Assembly: GCA_030425385.1 (NCBI GenBank)
Contig: JAUIAH010000003.1
Span: 1 to 64,000 of the forward strand
DNA length: 64,000 nucleotides
Source: Verrucomicrobiia bacterium
Lineage (GTDB): Bacteria; Verrucomicrobiota; Verrucomicrobiia; Verrucomicrobiales; DEV007
Reading direction: 5' to 3'
Shown here: positions 53,258 to 62,411 of the stretch, piece after piece
Layout: each line of letters begins with the position of its first letter
How positions within the stretch are numbered: the stretch's first letter is position 1
Notes under the pieces: model-generated
Databases searched by the model: none
The model's input: the letters and a program-made list of their open reading frames with translations, nothing else
Told to the model about the DNA's origin: nothing
Program-made: the position numbers and the translations under genes

Positions 53258-56071
53258 TTATTGAAATTGAAATTCCTGCGTTGATAAGATCATCCCCACC
53301 ATTTGGCGCAAACGATGGAGCCGTGCGCGTTTGGGCAAGGATTCCACTGGGTCGCGGTATCCCTCGTCATCCGTATGGACGAAATCGAGGAACACTGCCT
53401 GGCGCCGAGCTGGGAGCTTGCCTTGGAACAGAAGGCGATTGAAATAGCCGATGATCGCCTCCGGAGTTTCCAGCTGATCGCTCTCCATGAGGTCCTCCAA
53501 AGACCATTCCCCCGCCGCAGCCTCGCCGTTCACCGCGAGGGACTGGCAGAAACGCAAGCGCTCCAACAAGTTATGCGTGTCCATCCACTCATAGCCCAAC
53601 TCGGGGTAGCCATCGGGATCATCACGTCTGAAAAGGTCCATGCCCATTTCTTCCATGCGCGCGGTCGGTGCGGCGCCGACAAGACGCGCCCCCAACGCAC
53701 GGTAAGCACTATTGATAAATTCAATAGGGGTCTTGATCTTGGCTCCGTAGGCGCGCCGCGACCAGAAAGCGCTCGCTTGGCGATCTGGATCGAGGATGGT
53801 CCGCATCACATGACGCAGATTGCCAGGCCGTTCCGTCGCATTCCAGGCAGCGATTGCCTCGTCCATGAGCGCCAATAACGCTGGTGGTGCGGTGCGGTTG
53901 TGAAAGGTTTCCAAAGAGATCTCATCGGAAACGAATTTATTGAGCAATTTGACAACAATAAACTCGCTCGTAGATGGATGGGCGGCCATCGCATCGATCA
54001 CCTGGATCGCGTCTTGCACGCCAGCTCGCCCCTCCCGTCCAGCAGGCACCCGGATTTCGTGAGGCGTCCCTTCAAAGAGAATCTTCTCACCAGTATCATG
54101 CGCGTCGGGCCGGAATCGAAAGGTCCACGTTCCTAGCGGATCCGTGAGGGGGATGCTACCCGCTTCGTAGTTGCGCGCCACGATCCGTGGGCGAATGGAG
54201 AAATCGCTGCTATTGCGCGAACCATTGTGGGCCTGAATCGCAATGGTATTCAGGGCGGGCGGTGGTTTGAGAAACGCGCGTAACGCCTTGAGATCGATCG
54301 TGTCCACTCCTTCGTCAATCTCGTGGTTCTCCGGCACAATATAGTCATGCGCGGGAGGCGAACCCGCATCCTCCATATTCGCGCTGCGACCGACCTCTTG
54401 TCCATTCACATAAACCACGTAACCGTCGTCATACGTGAACTCCAAGAGGACATCCTCATAACCGCGCGGGAATGTGATTGGAACCTCCTTACGCAAATAC
54501 ACCGAAACATAACGTCCTTGCATGTCCTTGAGGACCGTCGTGTCATCCCCGTCGTCATAGCCGATTCCCGTCGCGCCCGTTAGCCAACTGCCATCGGAGT
54601 ATCGAGTCTGCGCCCATCGAGTGGTGGGCGCGCCTTTCCGATCGGGAGTCGGTTCCACGCGTCCTTTGAAATACCGCCACTCCGCTCCATCATCCAGCAA
54701 CACCCGCTCCTGCGCAATCGATTGACTTGGCGTGATCGAAGGACTGCGTGCGGATTGAGGGAAGGACGGTTTGTCTTTCGGATCCATCTTGCGAATTGTC
54801 CACCCGGTGAAGCAGCGAGCGAGTTCTTCGATATCCTTCTGAGTATAGCGATTGTCGACTCCGAAAGCATAAAGCTCCAGAATCTCGCGCGCGTAATTCT
54901 CGTTGGGTTCCTCCTTCAAATTCAGCACGCTATCTAAATAGATCAGCATGGACGGGCTGGTAGCGCTATAGAGTAAGAGGTCTCCGAAATGTCCCAAGGC
55001 ATGCTTGTATAAGAACGTGTATTCTTGCATCTCAATCCCAGCGGCTTCAGATCGAATCTGCCGTTCAACCCGCTCTTCCCCCTCGGCAGACTGTTTCCGT
55101 TCATATGCAGGCATGTCATCAATATAATCCTCCACCTTATCGAAGTCCGTGCAGAAATGGTTCTCCCAAAACTCCGCCATCACCGCCTGCAATTGCTTGC
55201 GTGAATACACGCCGCGCAAATGCATCCATTCCTGCACCTGTTGCACGCCAGCCACGATCCGGGCGGGGGCCTCAGACGCATAAGCCAACTCTGGAATCAA
55301 GGTGAGATCAGAACTTCCGATGCGATGATTGTGAACCTGAAACGCCAACACATTCTTCCCCTTCCGTAGGAACCGCTTCGCCTCCGGTATCGGAAACACA
55401 TCGTGTTCACCCCGCTCCACCGTGCCACTGGACACGCTCGCCTTCTGATCATGACGCGGAGGTGATCCTTCCAAGTTCTTTCTGAGAATCTCACGCCCAT
55501 TCAAATAAGCCACAAAACCATCATCATAACCCACGCGGAGATATAAATGACCAATGGAGTCCAGGTTGGCGACATGGAACTCCCGCCTCACATAGAGCGA
55601 AAGGAAACCCTCTTGCTCATCCGTTCCCCGCATATCATCGATCACCGTCCTATCATCGTCATCGCCATACCCAAACCCAGAGCGCCCCGTGGGCCAGCCG
55701 CGTGCCACAAAGCTGAGCGCCTGCCAACCTCGCGGTGGCTCCACCTTCCCTTTGAAATACTGCCACGTATCGCCCTCACGCACGAGAAAAGCACGGCTAC
55801 CAGGAATCATATCAAGAAACAGCGACGCTTCAGCCTCCCTCAAAATTTCCGGTTCGACCCCATCAAGGCGTTCAGGGTGCAACTGTTCATCTAAATAAGC
55901 ACGCACGCCCATCGCACGCACACGCGCCACATCCGCCGCGCTCGGTCCATAAGCCACGCGATTCAAGACATGCCCAATCTTCTCCTCCTCCGAAAGAGAC
56001 CTCTCTTCAGCCGCCACAAAAGGAAGCCAAGCAGTCAGCAACAGCCAAGGAACGATCAAACGTGGATTCAT
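53258..56071 (-). CDS. DUF1800 family secreted protein with two inserted jelly-roll-like modules
   Basis: This protein has ~937 residues. ATG 56071 gives a compact signal peptide ('LIVPWLLLTAWLPFVAAEE'), preferred over 56212. DUF1800 features are 'IGHVLNRVAYGPSAADVARV' at the start and 'NENYAREILELYAFGVDNRY' in the middle. 'EFIVVKLLNKFVSDE' and 'LLERLRFCQSLAVNGEAAAG' come towards the end. Two related ~160-residue modules interrupt it, each with 'W.YFKG.VEP', 'GYDDG', 'YDDGFVAYLNGREI' or 'YDDGYVVYVNGQEV', and 'A.Q.HN'. DUF1800 is of unknown function and is typically paired with DUF1501, as here. Confidence 0.9.
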   Translation of the reverse strand: MNPRLIVPWLLLTAWLPFVAAEERSLSEEEKIGHVLNRVAYGPSAADVARVRAMGVRAYLDEQLHPERLDGVEPEILREAEASLFLDMIPGSRAFLVREGDTWQYFKGKVEPPRGWQALSFVARGWPTGRSGFGYGDDDDRTVIDDMRGTDEQEGFLSLYVRREFHVANLDSIGHLYLRVGYDDGFVAYLNGREILRKNLEGSPPRHDQKASVSSGTVERGEHDVFPIPEAKRFLRKGKNVLAFQVHNHRIGSSDLTLIPELAYASEAPARIVAGVQQVQEWMHLRGVYSRKQLQAVMAEFWENHFCTDFDKVEDYIDDMPAYERKQSAEGEERVERQIRSEAAGIEMQEYTFLYKHALGHFGDLLLYSATSPSMLIYLDSVLNLKEEPNENYAREILELYAFGVDNRYTQKDIEELARCFTGWTIRKMDPKDKPSFPQSARSPSITPSQSIAQERVLLDDGAEWRYFKGRVEPTPDRKGAPTTRWAQTRYSDGSWLTGATGIGYDDGDDTTVLKDMQGRYVSVYLRKEVPITFPRGYEDVLLEFTYDDGYVVYVNGQEVGRSANMEDAGSPPAHDYIVPENHEIDEGVDTIDLKALRAFLKPPPALNTIAIQAHNGSRNSSDFSIRPRIVARNYEAGSIPLTDPLGTWTFRFRPDAHDTGEKILFEGTPHEIRVPAGREGRAGVQDAIQVIDAMAAHPSTSEFIVVKLLNKFVSDEISLETFHNRTAPPALLALMDEAIAAWNATERPGNLRHVMRTILDPDRQASAFWSRRAYGAKIKTPIEFINSAYRALGARLVGAAPTARMEEMGMDLFRRDDPDGYPELGYEWMDTHNLLERLRFCQSLAVNGEAAAGEWSLEDLMESDQLETPEAIIGYFNRLLFQGKLPARRQAVFLDFVHTDDEGYRDPVESLPKRARLHRLRQMVGMILSTQEFQFQ

Positions 56072-56223
56072 GGTCAGTAGCGTTAAAAGTACGCAGGAAC
56101 AAAGAAATGCCAAGGCCAGCCTGAGAAATGACCGGAAGTTGTGGATGAGGGCAGTTTGCGGAACACCAATCGAGTCCTGTGATTGGTTGGGCGGCAGCGA
56201 TACCGTCAACAAAGCACACCAGC

Positions 56224-56427
56224 CTTTCTTTTAAAGGGACAGGAGAAATAATGAGAAAGAGGTTGTCAAGATCAAAAGGTGGGTGTAGGTGCAGATTATG
56301 AGGACGCCGCGTCGCATGATGTTAGTCAAGGGGGCGCAGTGTTTTCACGTCGTAGCACGTGTGAATGGGCGGCATTTCCTGTTGGATGAGGAGGCAAAGG
56401 AGCGCTTTGCGACGCTGCTGCGGAAAG
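56224..56427 (+). repeat. Tandem direct repeat, unit 1 (with truncated transposase 5' end)
   Basis: This unit is repeated with about 90% identity at 56428-56631, exactly 204 bases on. It contains the leader (with AAAGGGACAGGAG) and the first ~130 bases of the Y1 transposase gene. The second unit continues into the intact gene, so unit 1 looks like a partial duplication that has since drifted. Confidence 0.85.
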
Positions 56428-56438
56428 CTTCTTTTTAA
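56298..56438 (+). pseudogene. Truncated 5' fragment of a Y1 transposase
   Basis: ATG at 56298 opens a 46-residue frame nearly identical to the N-terminus of the downstream transposase ('CFHVVARVNGRHFLLDEEAK'). It runs out of homology at 'RKASF' and stops at TAA 56436-56438, exactly where the second repeat unit begins. The HxH and Tyr catalytic parts are absent. It is a remnant of tandem duplication. Confidence 0.8.
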
Positions 56439-56631
56439 AGGGACAGGAGAAATAATAAGAAAGCGGTTGTCAAGATCAAGAGTCGGGTGTAGGTGTAGAT
56501 TATGAGGAAGCCGCGTCGCATGTTGTTAGTCGAAGGGTCGCAGTGTTTTCACGTCGTATTACGTGTCAATGGGCGGCATTTCCTGTTGGATGAGGAGGCG
56601 AAGGAGCGGTTTGCGACGCTGCTGCGGAAGG
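56428..56631 (+). repeat. Tandem direct repeat, unit 2
   Basis: This is the second 204-base unit; it supplies the leader and 5' end of the intact transposase gene. The junction between units lies at CTTC/CTTT near 56428, with matching CTT-rich sequence at 56224, suggesting slippage or an aborted transposition. Confidence 0.85.
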
Positions 56632-57539
56632 TGGAGCGCTTTGCGAATGTGACCGTGGTGACGTGGACGATGCTGGACAACCATCTGCATTTGGTGCTGC
56701 AGGTGCCGGAGACGATTGGGGTGGATGATTTGCCGGAGGAAGAGTTCTGGGCGCGGTTGAGTGCGTTGTATTCTCGGGAGGAGATGGATGCGATTCGGGC
56801 GCGGATCGCGTCGTTTTATGAGCTTAATGGGGGCGCGACGGCGGTGGTGCAGGAGAAGGCGTATCGGCAGGATTTCGTGAACCGGATGCATGATCTTTCA
56901 GAGTTCATGAAGACCCTATTGCAGCGGTTCACGGTGTGGTTCAACAAGCGTTATGAGCGGGTGGGGCGGCTTTGGGAACAGCGGTTTAAGAGTGTGGTGA
57001 TTGAGGGCGGTTGGGACGCGTTGATGACGGTGGCGGGGTATGTGGATCTGAATGCGGTGCGTGCGGGGATGGTGGAGGATCCAAAGGATTATCGGTGGTG
57101 TGGGTATGCGGAGGCGGTGGCGGGGAAACCGGCGGCGCGTCGTGGGTTGGGCTTTCTGATGCAGGAGGAGGCGTTGCGCGAGGGGCGGGCGATTCCGAAT
57201 TGGCGTGTGGTGGGTCGGGAGTATCGGCGGGTGTTGTTTGGGATGGGGGAGGCGCAGGTGACGGCTACTGGGGAGGTGGTGCGGAAGGGGGCGTCTGCGG
57301 AAGCGGTGGCGGCGGTGCGTGAGGCTGGAGGGGAGCTGTCGTTGGCGGCGCTGTTGCGGTGTCGGGTCCGTTATTTCACGGATGGGGTGGTGATAGGATC
57401 GAAAGGGTTTGTGGATGGGTTCTTTGAGGCAAAGCGAGAGTACTTTGGGCCGAAGCGGAAGGATGGTGGACGGAAGATGCGTGGCGGGGATTGGGGAGAG
57501 TTGCGGTCGCTGCGCGACTTGCAGGAACGGTCGGAGTGA
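56502..57539 (+). CDS. REP-associated tyrosine (Y1) transposase, copy B
   Basis: This 345-residue relative of the transposase at 26246 is clearly a distinct subfamily member. 'CFHVVLRVNGRHFLLDEEAK', 'VTWTMLDNHLHLVLQV' (catalytic HLH), 'RFTVWFNKRYERVGRLWEQR' and 'GYVDLNAVRAGMVEDPKDYR' are the same landmarks as in copy A. A C-terminal extension ends with 'LSLAALLRCRVRYFTDGVVI', shared with copy A ('LSLAQVVRVRVRYFSEGLAL'). Copy B is likely intact. Its leader is duplicated just upstream. Codon use is unusually G-rich, as in copy A. Confidence 0.9.
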   Translation: MRKPRRMLLVEGSQCFHVVLRVNGRHFLLDEEAKERFATLLRKVERFANVTVVTWTMLDNHLHLVLQVPETIGVDDLPEEEFWARLSALYSREEMDAIRARIASFYELNGGATAVVQEKAYRQDFVNRMHDLSEFMKTLLQRFTVWFNKRYERVGRLWEQRFKSVVIEGGWDALMTVAGYVDLNAVRAGMVEDPKDYRWCGYAEAVAGKPAARRGLGFLMQEEALREGRAIPNWRVVGREYRRVLFGMGEAQVTATGEVVRKGASAEAVAAVREAGGELSLAALLRCRVRYFTDGVVIGSKGFVDGFFEAKREYFGPKRKDGGRKMRGGDWGELRSLRDLQERSE

Positions 57540-57646
57540 GTGCTAGGCCTAGGGTGTGATGCAGGAATGCCTATGGGCTGCCTTGCTCGGGAGGCCTTGG
57601 CGGAGGGCGTTCTGGAAATGGCATCATGCGATGCCCGCTTCAAAAG

Positions 57647-58411
57647 TCACAGGGCCCTGGCATACGCGCCGCCGTCGACTAACAATGTCTCACCAGTGAC
57701 ATAGCTGGAGGCGTCACTGCCAAGAAAGAGGGCGGGCCCGACGATCTCTTTGGGATCAGCCCAGCGTCCTATGGCGGTGAAGTCAGCGAAACGCTGTTTT
57801 TGTTCGGCATCGAGCAAGCTCATAGGCAGATCGGTGAGGAAGGGGCCCGGGGCGATGCAGTTTACGGTGATTCCGTGAGGGCCGAGGTCTAGGGCACTGG
57901 CTTTTGAGAGTCCGATGAGGGCGGCCTTGGTCGCGGAGTAGGCATTGCGTGCTTCTTTCGAGCCCACGCCGAGGACGGAAGAAATGTGAATGATCCGTCC
58001 CCAACCGCGCTCTTTCATCTGAGGAACCAGGGCTCGAGTGAGCGTCATCACACTATTCAAATTCACCTCCATTTGAATGTCCCAATCCTCGTCGTCGATG
58101 GCGTCGATGGGTTGGGGACGGTTGATGCCCGCGTTGTTGACCAGAACGTCCACCCGCCCCATTTCCTTGAGAGCGGTGGCGGCCAAATGCCTAACTGATT
58201 CGCGGTCCGCCATGTCCACGACGGCATAGGCCACCTTGCGGCCTGTGGCTCGCACGATTGCTTGTTGGGTGGCGATCAATTCGGTCTCAGTGCGTGCGCA
58301 AAGGAAGAGGTCAGCGCCGGCCTCGGCAAATCCCATCGCCATGGCACGTCCCAGACCGCGGCCCCCTCCCGTGATCAGCGCAACTTTCCCTGTCAGGTCA
58401 AACAGCTGCAT
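57647..58411 (-). CDS. SDR family oxidoreductase
   Basis: This 254-residue classical short-chain dehydrogenase has 'VALITGGGRGLGRAMAMGFA' (TGxxxGxG cofactor site), 'VDVLVNNAGIN' (NNAG) and 'IIHISSVLG' with catalytic Ser. The Tyr-Lys pair is in 'NAYSATKAALIGLSKASALD', and 'VNCIAPGPFLTDL' and 'YVTGETLLVDGGAYA' follow. It is closest in style to gluconate 5-dehydrogenase or 3-oxoacyl-ACP reductase-like enzymes. The substrate is not decidable. It starts at ATG 58411 and is divergent from an AraC regulator, which may control it. Confidence 0.9.
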   Translation of the reverse strand: MQLFDLTGKVALITGGGRGLGRAMAMGFAEAGADLFLCARTETELIATQQAIVRATGRKVAYAVVDMADRESVRHLAATALKEMGRVDVLVNNAGINRPQPIDAIDDEDWDIQMEVNLNSVMTLTRALVPQMKERGWGRIIHISSVLGVGSKEARNAYSATKAALIGLSKASALDLGPHGITVNCIAPGPFLTDLPMSLLDAEQKQRFADFTAIGRWADPKEIVGPALFLGSDASSYVTGETLLVDGGAYARAL

Positions 58412-58507
58412 GGTTCCATGGAAGCGGGAGGACATCCGAGAGTCAACTGCCGAGCGCGCAAGCTTCCGTGTTGCAATTGAGACTCAGTCGCAATAGAGTG
58501 CCCTGTC

Positions 58508-59371
58508 TTGATCATCTCTCTTCATGCACAGCCCCTGGCGGAAGGGAGTTGTTGGCGGCGCTTCGAGCATGCCGCATCCGCGAAGCCCATCTGCTGGGAA
58601 AGTCATTGGGAACGCGGTCTCCTCCTCGTGCTCAATCTGAATGGGCAGAAACGCTGGCAGCGGGGTGAAGGCGAAGGCACGACACTGGCTCCACGTTCCG
58701 TGGCCGTAACATGGGTGGATGGAAAGGCGCGCATAGAGGGCTTGGTGGCGCAGCGCCATGAAGCGGTGTGTTTCTGGGCGAGCCCATCGTGGTTGCACAC
58801 ATTTCTGGGCGGAACGTTGAAGGCAGTGGTGCCTCAGTGGCAAACGTTGGAAGAAGGCGACGACGACGTGGTTCTGACCACTCCGCTAGAACAAGAAGAA
58901 ATGGAATTGGCACAAAGGTTAGGGAGATTGCCGGAAGGGGCGCTCCAGAAGGTTTGGCTGGAGGCCCAATGGCGGCGCCTTCTGTGTTCGATCTTGCAAC
59001 GTGCACCCGCAGCGGCAGACGATGAGTTCTTCTGCTTGCGGTATCACAAGATATGCGATGATCGTGTGGAGAGCGCTCACGCATGGCTTCGAAGTCACCT
59101 CGATAGCGAGTTAGATCTCAAACAATTGGCTGCCCACGTGGGTTGCAGCCAGTTCTATCTCAGCCGCATCTTTTCCGAACGGACAGGGCAAACCATTCGG
59201 CAGTGTCATCGTCGGTTTCGACTGGAAGAGGCGGCGCGGTTGCTCAAAGGCGGGCGGTTCAATGTTTCTGAAGTGGCGGTGGAAGTAGGCTATCGCAGTC
59301 TCTCACATTTTACGAAAGCGTTCACCAATCAAATGGGCTGTCGCCCAAGCGAATTCTCACGGAATCGCTAA
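58508..59371 (+). CDS. AraC family transcriptional regulator
   Basis: This 287-residue protein has a variable N-terminal sensing domain. The two AraC helix-turn-helix motifs are at the C-terminus: 'LDLKQLAAHVGCSQFYLSRI' and 'FNVSEVAVEVGYRSLSHFTK', followed by 'MGCRPSEF'. The start is probably TTG 58508, since no ATG fits. It lies divergently beside the SDR gene with about 100 bases between them, so SDR control is plausible. The ligand is unknown. Confidence 0.85.
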   Translation: MIISLHAQPLAEGSCWRRFEHAASAKPICWESHWERGLLLVLNLNGQKRWQRGEGEGTTLAPRSVAVTWVDGKARIEGLVAQRHEAVCFWASPSWLHTFLGGTLKAVVPQWQTLEEGDDDVVLTTPLEQEEMELAQRLGRLPEGALQKVWLEAQWRRLLCSILQRAPAAADDEFFCLRYHKICDDRVESAHAWLRSHLDSELDLKQLAAHVGCSQFYLSRIFSERTGQTIRQCHRRFRLEEAARLLKGGRFNVSEVAVEVGYRSLSHFTKAFTNQMGCRPSEFSRNR

Positions 59372-59375
59372 CCAA

Positions 59376-59909
59376 CTAGCAGAGCGCTCGTTTGCTGCTC
59401 CATCGCTCCATCTGGTGCCACACAAGCCAGGCAAGGGTCAGTCCCAGCAACCAACCCGCGAGCACATCTGATGGGTAGTGGAGTCCCTTTCCAACCCGTA
59501 CACACCCTGCCACCAGTGCGAAAACCAGAGCCCCAACCCGCACGGCGATCTGTGGCGACCGAGCCACGATGATGCCAGTAGCCGTCCCTACCAGAGTAGC
59601 ATGGGAAGAGGGAAGGCCATGGATACTGCGCTCGCGTGCTTCGGCATGGGGGGCTTGGGCCGCTGTAGCTGGTCGCGGCCGGGCAACTAGATCTTTGAGA
59701 GTGCTTGCGAGGGTCATGGTGATCGCAAACAGCGCGACAAAGGTGCCGAGCTTTGCGAAGGTGAGGGACCAGCGGAAGGGCCGAGCAATGCAGGCGAGAA
59801 TGGCCATGAGCATCAGCACTGAACTGACGACGCTCCCCACCGCTCCTAGCCAGGGCCAGTCCATGCCCCAGCCAACCCAACGTGCTTCCCAATGATCCAG
59901 AGTGCCCAT
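59376..59909 (-). CDS. PAP2 family membrane phosphatase
   Basis: This 177-residue integral membrane phosphatase has the three PAP2 motifs: 'KDLVARPRP' (KxxxxxxRP), 'HGLPSSHAT' (PSxH with catalytic His) and 'RVGKGLHYPSDVLAG' (SRxxxxxHxxxD type, with R-V in place of S-R). Five hydrophobic helices are visible. Likely substrates are undecaprenyl pyrophosphate or phosphatidic acid. It lies 16 bases downstream of the PEP-synthase-like gene and probably shares its transcript. Confidence 0.85.
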   Translation of the reverse strand: MGTLDHWEARWVGWGMDWPWLGAVGSVVSSVLMLMAILACIARPFRWSLTFAKLGTFVALFAITMTLASTLKDLVARPRPATAAQAPHAEARERSIHGLPSSHATLVGTATGIIVARSPQIAVRVGALVFALVAGCVRVGKGLHYPSDVLAGWLLGLTLAWLVWHQMERWSSKRALC

Positions 59910-59925
59910 GGTGAAGGTGAAAGTG

Positions 59926-62151
59926 TCAGCGAACCCAAGGGCGAGCTTGTTTGATCACCAGGGCTCCCTGTGCCGTGATCTTGAATTCGATCTCCATGGC
60001 GAAGCGGGGAGAGACGGCTCCGGTCACCTCTTTGAAATGACTGGTAATCGTTTCTAACAAACTTGCTACGCTTGTGGTCTCGTCGACGGACAGCACGTTC
60101 TCATCCTTCCCTGGACGGCTCAGGGACGAGGCGCGCATGCGGACCGGATGCCAATGCGTTGGGCTGGGTCCACTACCGACCACGATCCATTCTTCTGGCA
60201 CGGCGCTGGCACTGGGATTGGTTACCAGGTCCTCGCCTAACTGGGCATTGATTGTGTAGCCAGGTGCTCCGGCTGTGAAGAGATTGGTAGCCACGGCCAC
60301 GCCGTTGGCCAGCTCGTCATCGAAATTAGGGTGGACCAGCACAGCCATCTTGGCGGTGAGGTGGTCGATCCGGTAGAAGGCGCGTTCTTCAAAGGCGCGT
60401 TCCGTCCAGAGACTGGCCCATACTTGCCGGATAGAATTCACCAATAGCCCTTCGTGAGGGCGGTGTGTGTATGACTCATAAAGTCCCGCACCATTGAATC
60501 CTAACAAGTCTTCACTGTTGGCGCTTGAACGACAGCGGAGAGGTTGGCCCGCTGGGAATGTGGCCCGCTGTGCCTCTAGCAGAGTGATACGCTCAGTGGA
60601 CACGGCTACATCGCGGATCCGTTTGCGGATCGCTTTCAGCAACGCGTTCCGGGTCTCGCGATTGACCGCTTCCAACCGGGGCAGCTGTGCGGCGATCCAT
60701 TGGTCAAGGCCACTGTCGGCCATCGCTTCCTCGAACCAAGAGTAGGGGACAGCGAACCCATCCGACACGCTATGTTCGGGAATGATCTTGCCAAGCTCGC
60801 CAAGATTCGAAGCCTTGGAGCCGTAGGCCATGAAATCCGTGTGCCCCAAGGTTGCCAGAGAACGAAGATCCTGGGTGGTAAGGTCCGCTTCTAACACTGT
60901 CTCATCTTGTGGTCGAATGGCGTCCAGCCAGTGCTCGACTTCGGTCGCACTCGATTTGGATAGGGTAAGTCCCGCCGCCGTCACCTCAAGGCGCACCGGT
61001 TGATCAATGAATGGAGCGATCGCAGGGTCGAAGGAAGCATTGCGAACGTAGGCATTCGGCACCCCATCTTGGCGTGCGCGCAAGTTGACATGAGAGAGAG
61101 GTGTTTGCGGTGTCTCCGTGATGACGCCTGCGAGGCGACCGATCTCATTTGGGATGGCCTGAAAGATGGCAATATCAGAGGGGCGAAGAGTATCAATGGC
61201 AGCCCCGCTTGCCAAGCGTAGCCATCCGTAACTCACTCCGCCATTGAGTGCTTGATAGGGCTGTGAAGCGTAGAGGGTTTCATCCGTGACCACCGTCACA
61301 AAGGAATGATCGAATGCCTGACGTGCTTCCGACCAGAGCGCGCGTTGGACATCGCCTGATGGGTGATAGGCGATCGGAGCCTCGAGGTCGGGAGCGCCGA
61401 GACTGACGAGATCGTAGATTCGCGCTATGAAAGGAAGATCAATGGGGTCATTAGGAAGGGACTCGATCAAGTAGATCCCCCTCGAGCCATCATCTCGCAT
61501 GGTGTTAGGGCGATAGACGAGAGTGCCGGCAAAGTACTTTCGGGGGACGGAACCTGCGTAGCCAAACTGGAGAAAGTCGCGAATGCCTAACACTTGATTT
61601 GCAAAGAGAGAATGGCTCCGGTGGCGCGCCGTATTCATGAACCAGATCTGCGGGCTGTCTTCGTTTAGCCCGGCCACCAGAAACTTCACCTCACGCAATT
61701 CCAACTCGGGTTGTGTGAGATCTTGATAGGCCAGTTCTTGGAAATGAGCGCTCGACGCCAGCGCAAGAGCGCCATCGCCGGTTGCAATGGGCGTCCCAGG
61801 GTTGAGCGGGTGCTGGGCTGGCCATTCCGCAAGTTCAGAGAGGTCGGGAATGCCATCGCCGTCTGTGTCTGTGGATGCATCCACAGCGCGGGCGCGGTAG
61901 TAGCCTTGACGTCCTTTCGACGAAACATCGGACACCAGCGCCGGGCGATCGTGCCGGCCTGAGACGACGCGAACAGCGGTCCACGTCTGCAAATCGGAGG
62001 AACGCTCCAGCACGAGGCTCTCATTCTCCACCGCTGCGGGCCAGGGAAAAGCGAAGCGATTCCCTTGGTGGAACTCCTGAGCCTGGAGCGGGTACGCCAC
62101 CGCGCCACCATAGGCGCAAGCGATCAGAAGGCGACGAGTCATCGGATCCAT
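59926..62151 (-). CDS. Apparently exported PEP-synthase/PPDK-like protein
   Basis: This protein has ~741 residues. The N-terminus looks like a signal peptide ('RRLLIACAYGGAVAYPLQAQ'). A 'SSDLQTWTAV...YYRARAV' module and a 'DTDGDGIPDLSEL' calcium-type motif follow, both hallmarks of secreted proteins here. Next comes a PEP-utilising swivel region with 'TPLSHVNLRARQDGVPN' (phospho-His about residue 354), then a PPDK-type ATP-binding domain ('YGSKASNLGELGKI', 'RCRSSANSEDLLGFNGAGLY', 'ANGVAVATNLF', 'IKQARPW'). The order swivel-then-ATP-grasp differs from canonical PPDK. The PEP-binding TIM barrel is absent. A kinase acting outside the cytoplasm would be odd; a pseudoenzyme or surface role is possible. 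ATG 62151 or 62142. Confidence 0.75.
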   Translation of the reverse strand: MDPMTRRLLIACAYGGAVAYPLQAQEFHQGNRFAFPWPAAVENESLVLERSSDLQTWTAVRVVSGRHDRPALVSDVSSKGRQGYYRARAVDASTDTDGDGIPDLSELAEWPAQHPLNPGTPIATGDGALALASSAHFQELAYQDLTQPELELREVKFLVAGLNEDSPQIWFMNTARHRSHSLFANQVLGIRDFLQFGYAGSVPRKYFAGTLVYRPNTMRDDGSRGIYLIESLPNDPIDLPFIARIYDLVSLGAPDLEAPIAYHPSGDVQRALWSEARQAFDHSFVTVVTDETLYASQPYQALNGGVSYGWLRLASGAAIDTLRPSDIAIFQAIPNEIGRLAGVITETPQTPLSHVNLRARQDGVPNAYVRNASFDPAIAPFIDQPVRLEVTAAGLTLSKSSATEVEHWLDAIRPQDETVLEADLTTQDLRSLATLGHTDFMAYGSKASNLGELGKIIPEHSVSDGFAVPYSWFEEAMADSGLDQWIAAQLPRLEAVNRETRNALLKAIRKRIRDVAVSTERITLLEAQRATFPAGQPLRCRSSANSEDLLGFNGAGLYESYTHRPHEGLLVNSIRQVWASLWTERAFEERAFYRIDHLTAKMAVLVHPNFDDELANGVAVATNLFTAGAPGYTINAQLGEDLVTNPSASAVPEEWIVVGSGPSPTHWHPVRMRASSLSRPGKDENVLSVDETTSVASLLETITSHFKEVTGAVSPRFAMEIEFKITAQGALVIKQARPWVR

Positions 62152-62411
62152 TAGCGGAGTCAATCATATCCTACCTGAAGGGAGCGCGGTGGCTTGCAGG
62201 AAATTGGCGTTGGCTTGCGATTCGAGGAAATTTCGCAAGATAGCGCTAATAGATAGCAAGGGAGCGCAAGCCGGGCCTCTGAATCCGTGTGATGAGCGGC
62301 CCATTGATGGTCATGCCAATCTTCCGATGCCGCGAGTTCAGACGATCTTTGGGTATTGTTGATCTCTGGGGCGGAGGCGGGTGGGACCACTCAAGCAATC
62401 ACGAAAGTGTC

